Notes under the pieces: generated by a model
Seen by the model: only the letters and a program-made list of their open reading frames with translations
Databases searched by the model: none
What the model was told of the DNA's origin: nothing
In this document: one piece after another, positions 42,461 through 57,400 of the stretch
Numbering within the stretch: the first letter of the stretch is position 1
How the letters are laid out: every line of letters begins with the position of its first letter
Program-made: the position numbers and the translations under genes
Source of the DNA: Dreissena polymorpha
Lineage: Eukaryota > Mollusca > Bivalvia > Myida > Dreissenidae
Assembly: GCF_020536995.1 (NCBI RefSeq)
Contig: NC_068359.1
Coordinates: forward strand, 106,587,257 to 106,651,256
Length of the DNA: 64,000 bases
Direction of reading: 5' to 3'

Positions 42461-45400
42461 CTGAAATGCGAACACAGCTTTATCATTCAACAAGATAAAA
42501 GATTCGGGTCATTCTTGTCCTTCATAAAAAACATACACTTAATTATTGATTTTATGTTGTTGCCTTTTTACATTGGAACCGGATCATACATATTAATGAA
42601 AACATCCTAATCCACTTTACGCCTTGTGTTATTGTGAAATTGTAGTAACATAGTGATGTAGTAACGTAGTAATGTACAAACATAGAATTAGTAATGAAAG
42701 AACACAGTGATGTAGTAACATAGTGATGCAGTTGTTGCAATAATTTAACTATCAGCTTTATAACCCAATGGGTTGCTGATAGTTGCAATGCGCTCTCTCT
42801 TTGCCATGGGTGCAAAATGTAATCAACAATGCAAGGGTTAAGGAACACTGAAACTGCAAGAACTTATAAAAGTTTACCTATCTAATCCACAAACTCATCC
42901 AAATGGTACCATTAAAGCAAAAAATAATTTTATTGACTTAAGTTTTGTTTTGTACGCTGTATCCGCCATATTGGAAAATTGACCCAATATTGGTTAGGTC
43001 GCAGTACACCAATATTTTGCACGTAGGGTTATGTGCTCCAGCCTATAAAGTCGATAACGATGCGGTATTCGATACAGAATACACTGTTCCAAATTTAAAC
43101 ATAAAAATATCAGCGAGAAAAGTGTGTTGAAACATCGTCGTGTTTGTATACGGTGCATGCAAAGGATGACATCCGTAGGTTGCCATTCAGGTAAATTTAA
43201 CATGTTTATGAAGTTTATTCATTATTTTCCTCAATTTGTCTCGAACGACGTCTGTTTAGTGAAGCGCACGGATTCGCTGCACTGAACTGCACCCATGTTT
43301 ATGAAGGGGTGCATATGGACTGCCAGAGCCGCCATAGCAAAAATTATCAAAGGCTCTGGGAGTCCGTTTATGTGGACTAAGTGATGCAGTATTAGTTATA
43401 GTAACATAATAATGTAGTAACATAGTGATATAGTAACTTAGTGATGTAGTAACATGGTGATGTAGTAACATAGAGATGTAGTAACATAGTGATGTAGTAA
43501 CATGTAATGTAGTTATTTATTGATGTAGTAACACAGTGATGAAGAAACAGAGGGATGTAGTAACATAGTGATGTAGTAATATAGTAATGTAGTAATATTA
43601 TGCAGCTATGTAACTTTTTTATAATTTCATGAAGTTCGGATTCGGATAAAGAACACGCACTATGTTCAGCCGCATACATAAGTACAAACAAACTACAGAT
43701 GTCCCGAAGAACGCTACATACTAATATTATGCAGTACCTAATATAGAAATACTAGTACTGAATATAGTTTCGTAACCTTTCATAACCATTCCATCTACGT
43801 AAATCGCGCATCAGCTTGTTTGATTTATCGGTTATTAACGTCTTTTGTCCCAAACCGGTCGTTAAGGTCAATAGTTTATTGACATCTATTGGCATGTCCG
43901 CTCCCTCCCCATTCAGCAAAAGAGGTCTGTTTAGTATCGGACCACATTTCGGACACCTTTTTACGTTCACACAAAGGCCGAGTAATCGTATATGTCATTA
44001 CTTCATAATCGTTTACAATAACTAGATATCATTAAATGTGATATTGACATATCGCCCATCAAACACACCTTTTCAACAGATTGTAATTTTTTCTCTGACA
44101 AGCGACCCCTGTTTTGCATGTCACAACATCATTTTCTTCACAATGGCGACCTATGTAAAAGACCGAGCCAGTCCGATTGAGATAACTCGATTTTTCAGTT
44201 ACTTCCCTTGGGCATTCGCCACTGCGTAGGAGATTGCTCGTTGATTTTCATTGATAACATTCTCCTAGCAGAGTTGTCGTTCGTGTTCCAACATTCAACA
44301 ATGGCCGCCCCCATTAGAGTCTCGATTCAAAACTTTCTTACTGCATAAATTGGCTTGTTTCGCTATTTAGAAGCTGTCATATATGATATATTAATCATTT
44401 ATTCACTAAATCTCCGCTAATGACAACAATGGATGGAATTCGAAGGATATATTCGATGTGAATGGATCACTTTCTACAACAATGGCTTCGCCCATGAGGG
44501 ACTTGATAACACTCGTGTCAAAACTTTCTTACAGCTTAAATCGGCTTGTTTCGCTATTTAGTAATGCAACAATAAATGGAATTCGAAGAATATATTCAGT
44601 GTGAAATGAAGCACTTTCTGGATCTCGACAGATTGACAAGGCAAAACTTGCATACTGATGATACTGGTATTTTTAGTTATCAATTTAAGTCACATTCTGC
44701 TTTATAAATTTTGTTCGAGCATTTTGCGACTTATTGAATGGCTATGATACCCGATATCAACATATATACAACATTGATTACACACTCTTTACTCAAATTA
44801 CTGGTTTGTATGAATTCTTTCTTCTTTCTATTTAAGTAGTTGATATATTAGTCCAAATAATTAGACGAAATTTACGTTTAGTCCATGTATATCGACCTCA
44901 TATTTATAGGAGTAGATATTATGTTAAAGGGGCTTTTTCACAGATTTTAACCTGTTTTGAAGTTAGTCATTAAATGCTTTATATTGATAAATGTAAACAT
45001 TGGATCTTAAAAGCTCCAGTTAAAAATCAAGAATAAAATTCTTAAAAAAAAAGTAGTCCGCCGCAGGGCTTGAACCAGTGACCCCCTTAGTCCTGGAGTA
45101 CAAACGCATTAGCCTGCTCGACTTTTCTGCCAAGTATTAATGGTTGACGTATTTTATACCTAATATAAGCAATCTTCGTAGTTTCACACAATAAAAAAAC
45201 AACAACATAACTCTCCAAATTATTCAATCGTTTCGCGTTGCAACGCTTTATAATTTTTAAATCGTTACAAGATGCATATAATGGCTATATTAGACCATGG
45301 TAAATGTTCAGTAATACTGTTTCCTAAAAATAACATAACTTGAACGAAAATTTGCGAAGTCGATACATTTTTTTCAATTTTTGTCAATTTACCAAAACGT

Positions 45401-48400
45401 GAAAAGATCCCTTTAAAGTTAAATGAACTGTATCCCAGTAAAAGTGACATTAAGGCGATTGTGGCCAGTTTAGATCCAGTTCAGCCTGCAGTTACTTGAA
45501 AGCTGTTTGCTTAAGAGCGGTTTTCTGACAATGGCAAATAGTTTAATTGGATACTGATTAGACTGCCCTTTTCCTGTGACCTGGCTAATTAAATTCAGAA
45601 GCCTGGTAACAGTTTAACGTTAATGTTACCAATGTGTCGGACCAGGGCCTGGATTTTGAAATCTAGGACATGCATGGTCAGAAGATGTCATTTAAGATTA
45701 TACATTTTTTCAAACATATACAAATGCATACAAATATTAATAGTAAAATGCACTAAGTCAGAAGGCATTTGACTTCGGCTGGTGCCTTGGTACACCAGGT
45801 GTTTCGGTTGCAATAGTTTGATGGACTCACTACTTGGATGTGTAGTTACATTATTTACAGTATATCAAACAGTATTTAGCATGAACCAATGATTTTTTCA
45901 AACATAAATAATTATTGATGTAAAATGCTTGAAGGAATTATATTTAAGGTTTAAGAAGGCATTTTCTTTTTGTTTTAATGGATATTTTTGAAAATTAGAT
46001 TTTTTATGAATTTTTTGGCAACAAGGGGTAACGCATTTTTAAAAAATGTAATTAATTTTCGACAAACAACTGGTACCATGAGTAGCATTAAACAATTTTT
46101 TTTAAACATTTGTAATTGATGAAAAATGATTGCAAAAATAATATCTAGGGTCTAATAAAGCATTTTATATTTTATTTTAATAGGTTACTCTGAAAATTCT
46201 ATTTTTCATGATTTTTTTTGCAACAAGGGGTTATGAAATTTTAAAAATGTTACTGTATTTTTAGACCAAAACTGGTACTATGATAATACTATAATGCTCT
46301 TCGCCAAAACATTTATAATTATATTGTTTATTCTTGAAAATGTATTTCCCCTATTCACTAAAAATAACACTTTTGATCAGAAAATTCATATATAATGATG
46401 TTTACTTTTATTTTCAAGAAGCATAATGCCTCTAAATAGTCGTATTCAGCCACAAGTTCTTGTCAGCCACTTAAGGATTATATGTTGCCTTTCTTTTACT
46501 AAATACAAAATAATTCTACGCTTTGAGACATTCATAAAATATTTTATGTCTTTACAACACCGACAGGCTAATACATTTATATATCAAGTACTTCCATACT
46601 AACGGGACCATTCTAGGCGGGCAACCTAGCAACCTTGATTTGTTCATATCTTCCTATCAATCTGTTATATGTTATGAATCATTTGTTCGGAGAACATTTA
46701 ATGTTTGTTATAACTTTTAAATAATTCAATGTTCAAAGTGATATTGTTATTGACCGATAAACCTACATACTGATTAAAAGGGAATATTTTATTAATTATT
46801 TGCATTTTATATTACATGAGAATGTAAATGTTTTTCAAACTATAGAGAAATCTATATACAATTAATAATTGACGACGTTTATAAAAAAAACATTTATGAA
46901 ATGGAAGTTTAAAGATAAAAATAAATAATGCAAGTTTTTGTCAGATATTCGTATAATTTCCATTATAATTGAGTGTCTGAGCAATGTGAATGAATGTAAA
47001 TATCGGATAAAACGAACACTTGTCTACACTTGACTTATGATTTATTTTTTCAATATTGTATGCACAATAGTTTAGCCTTTATGCTTTTTTTAGCATTTAT
47101 AGACAGTGTCACTCCCAAAAATCAAGGAATTATTACTTGTCATTCATTTGTGTAATGGTATACAATAATTTTGTGGTAGAATATTTGAGAAAAACATTAG
47201 AAACGAAAATTGTCAGTCATGAAATTTTCCAAATGGTTATGGAAATTACCGATCGTCGGTTTCTGAAAAATAATACGTCACGGTTTCTAAAAATACGATG
47301 GTTGTGCCCAAAGATTTTGGTGTTAATGAACATTACTGGTTTATATTTTAATAATTTCGATTCTCACTTGATTAATAGGTAATTTCAAGGCTGATAAACT
47401 TGAAATATGCAAGCTTTTCTTTCGTTTTGCATATGTCTGTCGATACATCTGTACAATCGGTAATTTCCGTAACCACTCGTTAAATTGTAGCAGACACAAG
47501 TTTAAATAAAAAAAATTATGTTTTACACTAATATTCTACCTCTTTCTTGCTAAAAACTAATGCATGAATGATTTAAAAGTAATATTGCATCGTTTTCAGC
47601 CAGGAACACTGTCTTTGACCGCGAAAAAAAAACATAACAAACTTTTGATTTACAATATTTACTTTATAAATAGCTTGCATGCGGCATGGCATTGCATGTT
47701 CCGCAAGATAAATATATCGACTTTATTTATTGGATGATTTCGGACTGTTTCATCCAATCAGAAAATAGCTTTTAAACATAATTTAGACCCATGTTTAGCG
47801 AGATAATTAAGTACCACTTTTTATACACAGCCAAATTGTGACATAACAAGTTCCCTCCCTTGTTGTTTCATTCTACTGTATTATGCCACCCTTCGAAGTA
47901 GAGAGGGTATATTGTTTTGCACATGTCGGTCCGTATGTCCGTCCACCAGATGGTTTCCGGATGATAACTCAAGAATGCTTATGCCTAAGATCATGAAACT
48001 TCATAGGTACATTGATCATGACTCGTATATGACCCATATTGATTTTGAGGTCACTAGGTCAAAGAGCAAGGTCACGGTAACCCGCAATAGTAAAATGGTT
48101 TCCTGATGATAACTCAAGAACGCTTATGCCTAGGATCATGAAACTTCATGTGTACATTGATCATGATTCGCATTTGACCACTATTGATTTTGAGGGCATT
48201 AAGTCAAAGGTCAAGGTCACAGTGACCCGAAATAGTAAAACGGTTTCCGGATGATAACTCAAGAACGCTTATGCCTAGGATCATGAAACTTCATAGGTTC
48301 ATTGATCATGATTCGCAGATGAACCTTATTGATTTTCAGGACACTAGGTCAGAGGTCAAGGTCACGGTGACCCGAAATAGTAAAATGGTTTCCGGATGAT

Positions 48401-51400
48401 AACTCAAGAATGCTTATGCCTAGGATCATGAAACTTCATAGATACATTGATCATGACTCGCAGATGACCCCTTTTGAGGTCACTAGGTCAAAGGTCAAGA
48501 TCACGGTGACCCAAAACAGTAAAATGGTTTCCGGATGATAACTCAAGAACGCTTATGCCTAGGATCATGAAACTTCATAGATACATTGATCATGACTCGC
48601 AGATGATCCCTACTGAATTTCAGGTTACTAGATCAAAGGTCATGGTCACGGTGACCCGAAATAGTAAATGGTTTCCGGATGATAAATCAACAACGTGTAT
48701 GCCTAGGATCATGAAACTTCATAGGTACATTGATCATGACTCGCAAAACACCCTAATGATTTTCAGGTCACTAGGTCAAAGGTCAAGGTCACGGCGACCT
48801 AAAGCAGTAAAATGGTTTCCGGATGATAACTCAAGAATGCTTATGCCTAGGATCATGAAACTTTATATATACATTGATCATGACTCGCAGATAACCCCTA
48901 TTGATTTTTAGGTCACTAGGTCAAAGGTCAAGGTCACGATGACCCGAAATAGTAAAATGGTTTCCGGGTGATTACTCAAGAACGCTTAGGCCTAGGATCA
49001 TGAAAATTTATAGGTACATTGATCATAACTCGTAGATGACCCCTATTGAATTTCAGGTCACTAGGTCAAAAGTCAATGTCACGATGACCCGAAATAGTAA
49101 AATGGTTTCCGGATGATAACTCAAGAACGCTAAGGCCTAGGATCATAAAACTTCATAGGTACATTGACCATGACTCGTAGATGACCCCTATTGATTTTCA
49201 GGTCACTAGGTCAAAGGTCAAGGTGACCCGAAATAGTTAAATGGTTTCCAGATGATAACTCAAGAACGCTTATGCCTAGGATCATGAAACTTCATAGGTA
49301 CATTGATCATGACTCGAAGATGACCCCTATTGATTTTCAGGTCACTAGGTCAAAGGTCACGGTGACCTGAAATAGTAAAATGGTTTCTGAATGATGACTC
49401 AAGAACGCTTATGCCTAGGATCATGAAACTTCATAGGTACAATGATCATGACTCACAGATGACCCCTATTGATTTTCAGGTCACTAGGTCAAAGGTCAAG
49501 GTCACGGTAACCTGAAATAGTAAAATGGTTTCTGGATGATAACTCAAGAAGGCTTATGCCTTGGTTCATGAAACTTCATAGGTATATTGATCATGACTCG
49601 TAGATGACCCCTATTTATTTTTAGGTCACTAGGTCAAAGGTCAAGGTCACAGTGCCAAAAAACGTATTCACACAATGGCTGTTAAGGTCAAGGTGACTCA
49701 TCTTAGAAAAATGGTTTCCAGATGATAACTCAAGAATACTTACGCCTTGGATCATGAAACTTCATAGGTACATTGATCATGACTCGCAGATGAAAATTAA
49801 TAATGATGAAACTTAACCAGGATGTTTGTCGGGACAATATCTAGGTCAAGTTTGACGTTTGGTAAAGATTGAATGAACCGACTCCTCTCAGATGAGCGAA
49901 CTAGTGCCATCTTGGCCCTCTGGTTCCTATGGATATTTTAACTAGTTCCTACATTCAATACAGTCAAATATATGTTAAGTAGTATCTGTACACATTGGTA
50001 GATTAAATTTGTGCATCAAATATTATTTTTTAATTGTTTTTAAAAGATATAGTTCAAATGTTCAAACTAGATTAATTTAGAACCTTAGTCATGTCACGGA
50101 GATCTAGAGTCCGTGGTCATGTGGTAATTAAACATTTTTAAATATAACAACTTTTATATGGAGTCCTGACCTGATCTCAAATGCATATCCCTTTTCTCTG
50201 TCACCCTGGTCATCTCCTATCAAAATGGCAAATTATATGCAGAACCGTTCTTTATACACAATGGTTGAATGAAAAAATTGACATCCTTTTCACATGGAAA
50301 TTTCACTTTGACAGTCATGGAAAAAGGGCCTGCACAACACAGATCAAAAATACTTTTTATTTGTGGATTATCCCATATCTTGAAACTCTATGTGCATATA
50401 TATCAAGTCTTCATGAAATCAGGACAACAAAAATGTTTTTTAAGTCCTTAATTGACCTGGCTATAGTAATCAGATTATTATAAGCTCAATTAGTCTATTT
50501 ATGTCATATGCTTTGTGTATTGTAAACATACACACAATATTGCAGGTACATGATAGCAATAAATAATAACAAAGCCATCCATACTATAAAGGTCAATGGC
50601 AAAGCCTGTGAGAAAAATTTGAACGCATTGAGTGTAATCACACAACGTGCTCATGGTAAGCTTTTGTGATCGCTTTATGGTCGTCGTGAGCCGTCAACAT
50701 TTGACTTGTTAACTCTGTGGATGGCACGTTTATATTCCAATCTTCATAAAATTTGGCCAGAATATGTCTCAATGATATCTTGGATCAGTTCGAAAATGGT
50801 TACAATTGGTTGAAAAACATGGCTGCCAGGAGGTGGGGCATTTTTCCTTATATTGCTATAGTAAAACATTGTTAACACTCGAGAGGTCACATTTATTTTC
50901 CGATCTTAATAAATTTTGGACACAATATTTGTCCCAATAATATCTTGTTATCTCAGGTGAACGAGTTTGGGCCTTTCAGGCCCTCTTGTTTGGCATCTTA
51001 CCATTTGAAGAAAAGATATCATTGCACAGATGTCTTTTACTTTTAGAATGTGTTATGCTGCATTTCTTATGTGGCTTTTTTGGGGTATATTGTTTAGCAC
51101 ATGTCGGTCAGTCCGTCCACCAGATGGTTTCCGGATAATAACTCAAGAACGCTTAGGCCTAGGATCATGAAACTTCATAGGTACATTGATCATGACTGGC
51201 AGATGAACCCTATTGATTTTCAGGTCACTAGATAAAAGGGTAAGGTCACAGTGACTAGAATGCTTAGGCCTAGGATCATGAAACTACAAAGGTACATTGA
51301 TCATGACTGGCATATGACCCCTATTGATGTTCAGGTCATTAGGTCAAAGGTCAAGGTCACAGTGAGTCAAAACAGTTTAATGAATCCCGGATGATAACTC

Positions 51401-54400
51401 AAGAATGCTTACGTCTATGATCATGAAACTTCATAGGTACATTGATCATGACTTGCAGATCACCCCTATTGATGTTTAGGTCACTAGGTCAAAGGTCAAG
51501 GTAAGAGTGACTCAAAACATTAAAATAGTATCCGGATGATAACTCAAAAATGCTTACGCATAGGACCATTAAACTTCATAGGTACATTGATCATGACTGG
51601 TATATAACCCATATTGATTTTTAGGTCACTTGGTCAAAGGTCAAGGTCACAGTGACTCATAACAGTAAAAAGGTTTCCTGATGATAACTCAAGAATAGTA
51701 AGGCCTAGGATTATGAAACTTCATAGGTAAATTGATCATGACTTGCAGATGATCCCTATTGATTTTCAGGTCACTAGGTCAAAGGTCAAGGTCACAGTGA
51801 CAAAAAATGTATTCACACAATGGCTACCACTGGAACTGACAGCCCATATGGGGGCATGCATGGTTTACAAACAGCCCTTGTTTGTCTTATGTTGGTAAAT
51901 GTTCATCTCGGTCAATTCTAGGTTAAATTCGAAAGTAGGTCATATGTGGTCCAAACTAGGTCAACAAACCAAATCACAGAAAAGGTAAGTGAACACTCCA
52001 GAGGTCACATTTTCTTCCAGATCTTCATGAAAATTTGACAGAATGTTATCTCGATGAAATAAAGTTTCAGTTTGAAAGTTGGTGGTTTGTCAAAAACTAG
52101 GTGTTTAGGTCAAAATATAGAAAACTTCCTTTATCTATCTACAGGTCACATTATCTTCCTGATTTTCATGAAAATTGCTTACAATGTCCATCTTAATCAA
52201 ATCAAAAGCTGAATTTGCAAGTTGGTCATGTGCAGGCTAAAGCTAAGTTACAGCTTAGTCAAATCATACACAAGTTTTTGACACTATAACATGAGTTTTG
52301 GGTGAGCGATACAGGGCTATCTTGTTTTAGAACAGCCTGTAGTAAGAAAGGGAAGGTATTGTATTTGTTTCAAAAGTAACATTTTATTGTTATTGGAAGT
52401 AACTGAGCAATTATATGATGTCATAGTTTTGGTTATTTTGCTCACTTGTTATGATGTGACAAGGTGAGCTTATGTTATCACTCTTTGTCTGTTGTATTTT
52501 ATCCAAAGTTTATTGTAAACACATAAGACATAATTTTACAATGTTTAAATTTGGGTGTCACCTCTTTGCCAGATTCTTATAAAACTAGTCACCTCTATGT
52601 CATTTTGGGTTTCATAAAAATCAAAAATAAGGGCACTAGGTCAAATATAAGAAAAGGTCTGTTAATACTTTAGTGGTCACATTCTCTCTTTGATCCACTT
52701 GTAAATTGGTTAAAACATTATTTTAAATGATTTCAAAGTCAAGCTTGAAAGTAGCATATTTAACATTTAGGTCACGAGGTCTAGTCTCAGTGATTAACTG
52801 GTCACGTTCCAAATTGGGTGATGTGCTTCCAAGCATTTGATCAATAACTAAAATCATTAAAATCTATGTTAACACTTACATGTTTTACCTGATCTTCATG
52901 GCAGTTGTTCAGAATGTTCAAATAAATAAAAGAAGGAACTCGGTAACAAGGCTCAACTAGATCGGATAGACGCAAATAGTTTGTTCATACTCACAATGCC
53001 TTTTTTTTCTAGATCTTCATGAAAAATTAAATAACACCACAAGGAAACAATCAGTTTCAGTTGAGCCACATTGTGCTGTTAAAGCTATCTATGTATAGAA
53101 TAGATTGTTACAAAACCTTGTTTATCAATAAAAATAAATGAAAAAATGGCTTTCTTAAAGTTTTAGTCTTGGATGATATATTCCCCAACGTATAATCTAC
53201 GACAATCTTTTGAGAAGAAAAACAAAATTTGACTATTATTATACCCCAACATACTGTGATTGGGGGCTAGCACAGGAATTCTAAATTATGTTCCTCGAAA
53301 AATAATGAGTAAGCATATTGTTGCTGTTTTATCCAGTTGTCTGGACCATTACTCCCAAAAGAATTGTAAGTTCGTTCAAATATGAGATATTTAGGTAAAT
53401 AAATATCATTGAAGGGAGTGCAGTGTCCAAGAACGAAAATGATTGCATAACAACCATTAACTATTTCACCTGCGGATAAATGACAAGCAATAAAAATTAC
53501 ACAATTGGGTGATGTAGATTAACTTAAAATGGATGCTTATTTATTTTATGCTTTCCGGTGATTTATACAGAAATATCAGTGAAATAAACTGGTATTTCAC
53601 TGTTTTAAACAGTGAAAAATAACAGTGAAAATATCGATATTTTTCGCTGTTTTTCTGGGAAAATCGATATTCCACCCTATCCAACAAATATCCTCTATAT
53701 ATCCATCCTCTTCAAAAGCATCATCAAACCAGTACTTTCAGTACTTTGATTTTAAATGCAACAGGATTAATATTCAGTGCATACGTGAAAAACAAAATCG
53801 AATACAAATATAATGTATTATAAGTGATTTTTGACCTCTAATTGCGACCTTTGTCTTTCCGCTACACGCTTTGTTCCTCACTGCGGTATACAATCCTACT
53901 ATGACTGTAATATGCACCAGGTAATAAGAAACTCCTTCCATGCCAGAAAATGATATGCGATCAGACGAATGCGTAAAATTTTATATTAAAATGTACTCTG
54001 GAAATTAGACATAAACAAAGTGCGCCATCAGCGAAACCATGTCTTGCTGAAAGTGAATAATAATACGAAGACATACTGATCCGAGAAAGCATTAAAAAGT
54101 AATAAAGGAACAAACATAAAATCACAATGAACTATCAAACCAAAGCGCGGGCTTGCTTTCATGCCCAACTCTTTCAACTCGTTGGTTGTACGCTGGTAAA
54201 CTGAGCGACCCTACTTACGCTGAGAGCACTTTGGTAGACTCAGACCCGGCGGGCATTGGCACTGCCCTGTAACGTGGTGGCAGGGGTACGACCCGCAGTC
54301 ACATGATCTGTTGCATCGCACACCGAACGTCCGGTTCTGGCAAGCTGCAAATAATAAAGATACTTTTCCCGCACGATATAGAGAATATATGGTTGGTGCC

Positions 54401-57400
54401 GAGATGGAAAAAGGTTATCCGGTGAGGCTTACAAAAAGAAAATAGGGCGTACTTTAGCGAGCCCTATTTTTCTTTTTCGGGTCGAACCGGATAAACTTTC
54501 TCCATCTCGGCACCAACCATGTATTCTATTTATTATGCTTCATGCCGTTGATACATGTTATCAAAGACATATGCTTAATTGACATAAAATATCTTTATTC
54601 TTGTCGAGCCTCCTACATATACACAACATTCCAGACGACCGAATAACTACCGATTGTGTCACGTAAAAAATAGTTCCACTTTAATCTGTTCCTTTTAATA
54701 CTTTCCAATTGAAAATATGAGAAGAAATAAAAAACGAATCGAGAATGTGATATTTTTCTTGGTAAAAAAATATATGCTGCAGCAAAACAAAAACTAAATT
54801 TTATTTACCTTAGTGACAACTTTAATCCATTGCTTATAACAATAAATTTACAACGATATACACATCCATTTTCTGTTTTGTCCATCCCTATTATCGAAAT
54901 GTATTTTAAACCACACTATTTTTTGATAGCGTTTGTATCGAATGACCCGAAACCCGATTTACGAAATCCTAAAATCGCAATCCTGCCGCTGGTTTAGCTA
55001 ATTATTTTATTCCTATCGAAATTAACAGTTATGAATGACAAACACACAATCCGAAATACGTTTATGATTCGTTCGATGCTATAAAATAAAAAAAATACTG
55101 TTAAAACCACCATGTCACAATTGTTGTCCCTAACATCCTGAGAGAAACTAGATAGAGCTTATTATGTTTTGTCTGAGAAATGACGTCACACTAGATACGT
55201 CATAAATTGCATAATCAAATAAATGAAAATGATAAATACGGAAGGCTGGTTCTGTAAAATATTTTAAAGAAGAAAAAAACGGATGTTATATAATATAACG
55301 ATAACATTCCTGATGCGTCCCAGTAAATTTCAAAGGTCAAATATTAGAACATGTTAATCGTCACAGCGTGCGTAGGAATACACTATTTCCTGTTGACCAG
55401 AGATAGGAAAATTTATTCGACCCTGCTTTATTTGGTCAATGTTTGCAACAGAGGCAGGATAAAACATAAAACCTAACCATGGGAATGAAACAGCAAAAAC
55501 GCGCAGTTATGGAGCCGTTATGATGTTCATGCCACAATTTTTAGTGTCATTTTCCTTTTCGTTTTTGCTTTCTTAATAACGATACGACCAAAATATTATC
55601 TATATATAGGGAATCATGATAAATTATTATTATAGTGAACGCGATTTTTAACTCAACAAAAGGTCATAACTTTGATTGAACTGCCAAGTACAACACTAAT
55701 TTTTATTGTATAACCAAATTCTCTTAAGGTGTACCTTTCTCGCAGGCAAGGCCCGTGTATCCGGGCGGACAGTCACATGAGCCCGTGCTGGGCTGACACG
55801 TGGCGCCGTTCTGGCAATCACATCGCTCCCGGCAGTACTCCCCGTGGCGGCCCCTAGGGCACACTGTGAAAGGAAGACCGTACGTCATTAGCGTTTGTAT
55901 GTATCACAAGGAAAATGCTTTTTTTAATATAACAAATATACATGTTTATGTTATGCTTTCCGGTGGTTTATAAAGAAATATCAGTGAATTAAAACTGTTA
56001 ATTTCACAGTTTCAAATAGTGAAAATTATCTGTGGAAATTATCGATAATTTTCACTGTTTACTGTGAAATGACGTCGTTTTTGACGAAATGACGTTTTTA
56101 TTACAGCTATTACAGCGAAGTTCTTTAGTTAAACTCTTTAACAATGTATCAAAACTGTGAGAGCATAAAATAAAAAGAAAATGTGTTGGAATCGGTGGAA
56201 TATCGATTTTAATTCACTCATGATCATAGAAAAAATATATTTTCACTCGTGGCTGCGCCACTCGTGATAATATTATTTTCTATGATCACTCGTGAATTAG
56301 AATCGATAACCCACCGAATCCATCAAATATCCTTTATATAATGTTTGCATATCTTTAAAGAGACAGTATTTGTGAGATTTTTGCATAGCTTACACCTTAA
56401 TTTCAGTTATCAGTTAACACTATGAACCTTTTTTGAAAGAAAAGGACGATTACCATGTTCACACAACTGGCCATAAAAGCCTGGGCGGCAAGAACAACAT
56501 CCGGTCACATGGTCGCACTGCGCTCCGTTCTCGCAGCGGCACGAGTGCACGCAGCCCGGACCGTATCTACCCGTAGAACACACCGATTCGCACGTGCTCC
56601 CGTGCCAACCGAGGTCGCACGCGCAGTGCCCAGAAACGGGGTCACAGTGACCATTAATGCACGTGCATCGCTGTCGACACTGGTCCCCATAATAGCCTTC
56701 GTCACACTCTGCAAATACATCAATATCATATAAATGGATGACCCTTCATAAAGTTTTAAAATTTTAATATGCGACAGAAATAACGATTATGTTATAAACT
56801 ACCGGTAATGTAAGGGAGAATATTTGATAAATGCACGTAGTAAGTACTTTCAACATTTGCATTACATATATTTTCCCTGATGTAAACAGCATGTTATCAG
56901 TGCTCTAAATCCGAGCCTCGCACTGTCAGACCGTGTATTTACGCACCTCTCTCACATCTGGGCCCGGCGTACCCGGGTAGGCAGCGGCACGGACCACTAC
57001 CGCGCTCACAGGAAGCCCCGTTCATGCAGTCACAGATCTCCGTACAGTTCTCACCCCAGCGGCCATCTGGGCACTCGAGCGAGCACGTGGCTCCTATAGC
57101 AAACAATTCAGCGTAGTAGCATGTGGTTCTATTTTTAGTGACCATATAGTATATTCGATTACACTTACCTGTAATTACTCTAAGTTTTCGGACACCCTCC
57201 TTTTAGCCAAAATAATTATTTTTCGTGACTCTATATTTACGGACATACGGATTTTCGTCCTTAATTAATGACTCCAATTTTTCGGACAGTATATTTTACA
57301 GCGCTATTTTACTACATTTCTGCCTTATTTCGATTATCTGGGACCGTTTGATCATGGGGTTTTACAACCGGATTAAGGTAATGAAACCTGGCGTAGAATG

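Noticed and set aside
48555-48911. 118-codon plus-strand frame with an internally repeated peptide
   Set aside because: Entirely inside the 146-bp satellite; frame openness is due to the unit sequence.
56455-56733. 92-codon plus-strand frame and the minus-strand frame 56505-56729
   Set aside because: Out-of-frame shadows of the double EGF exon 56708-56454.
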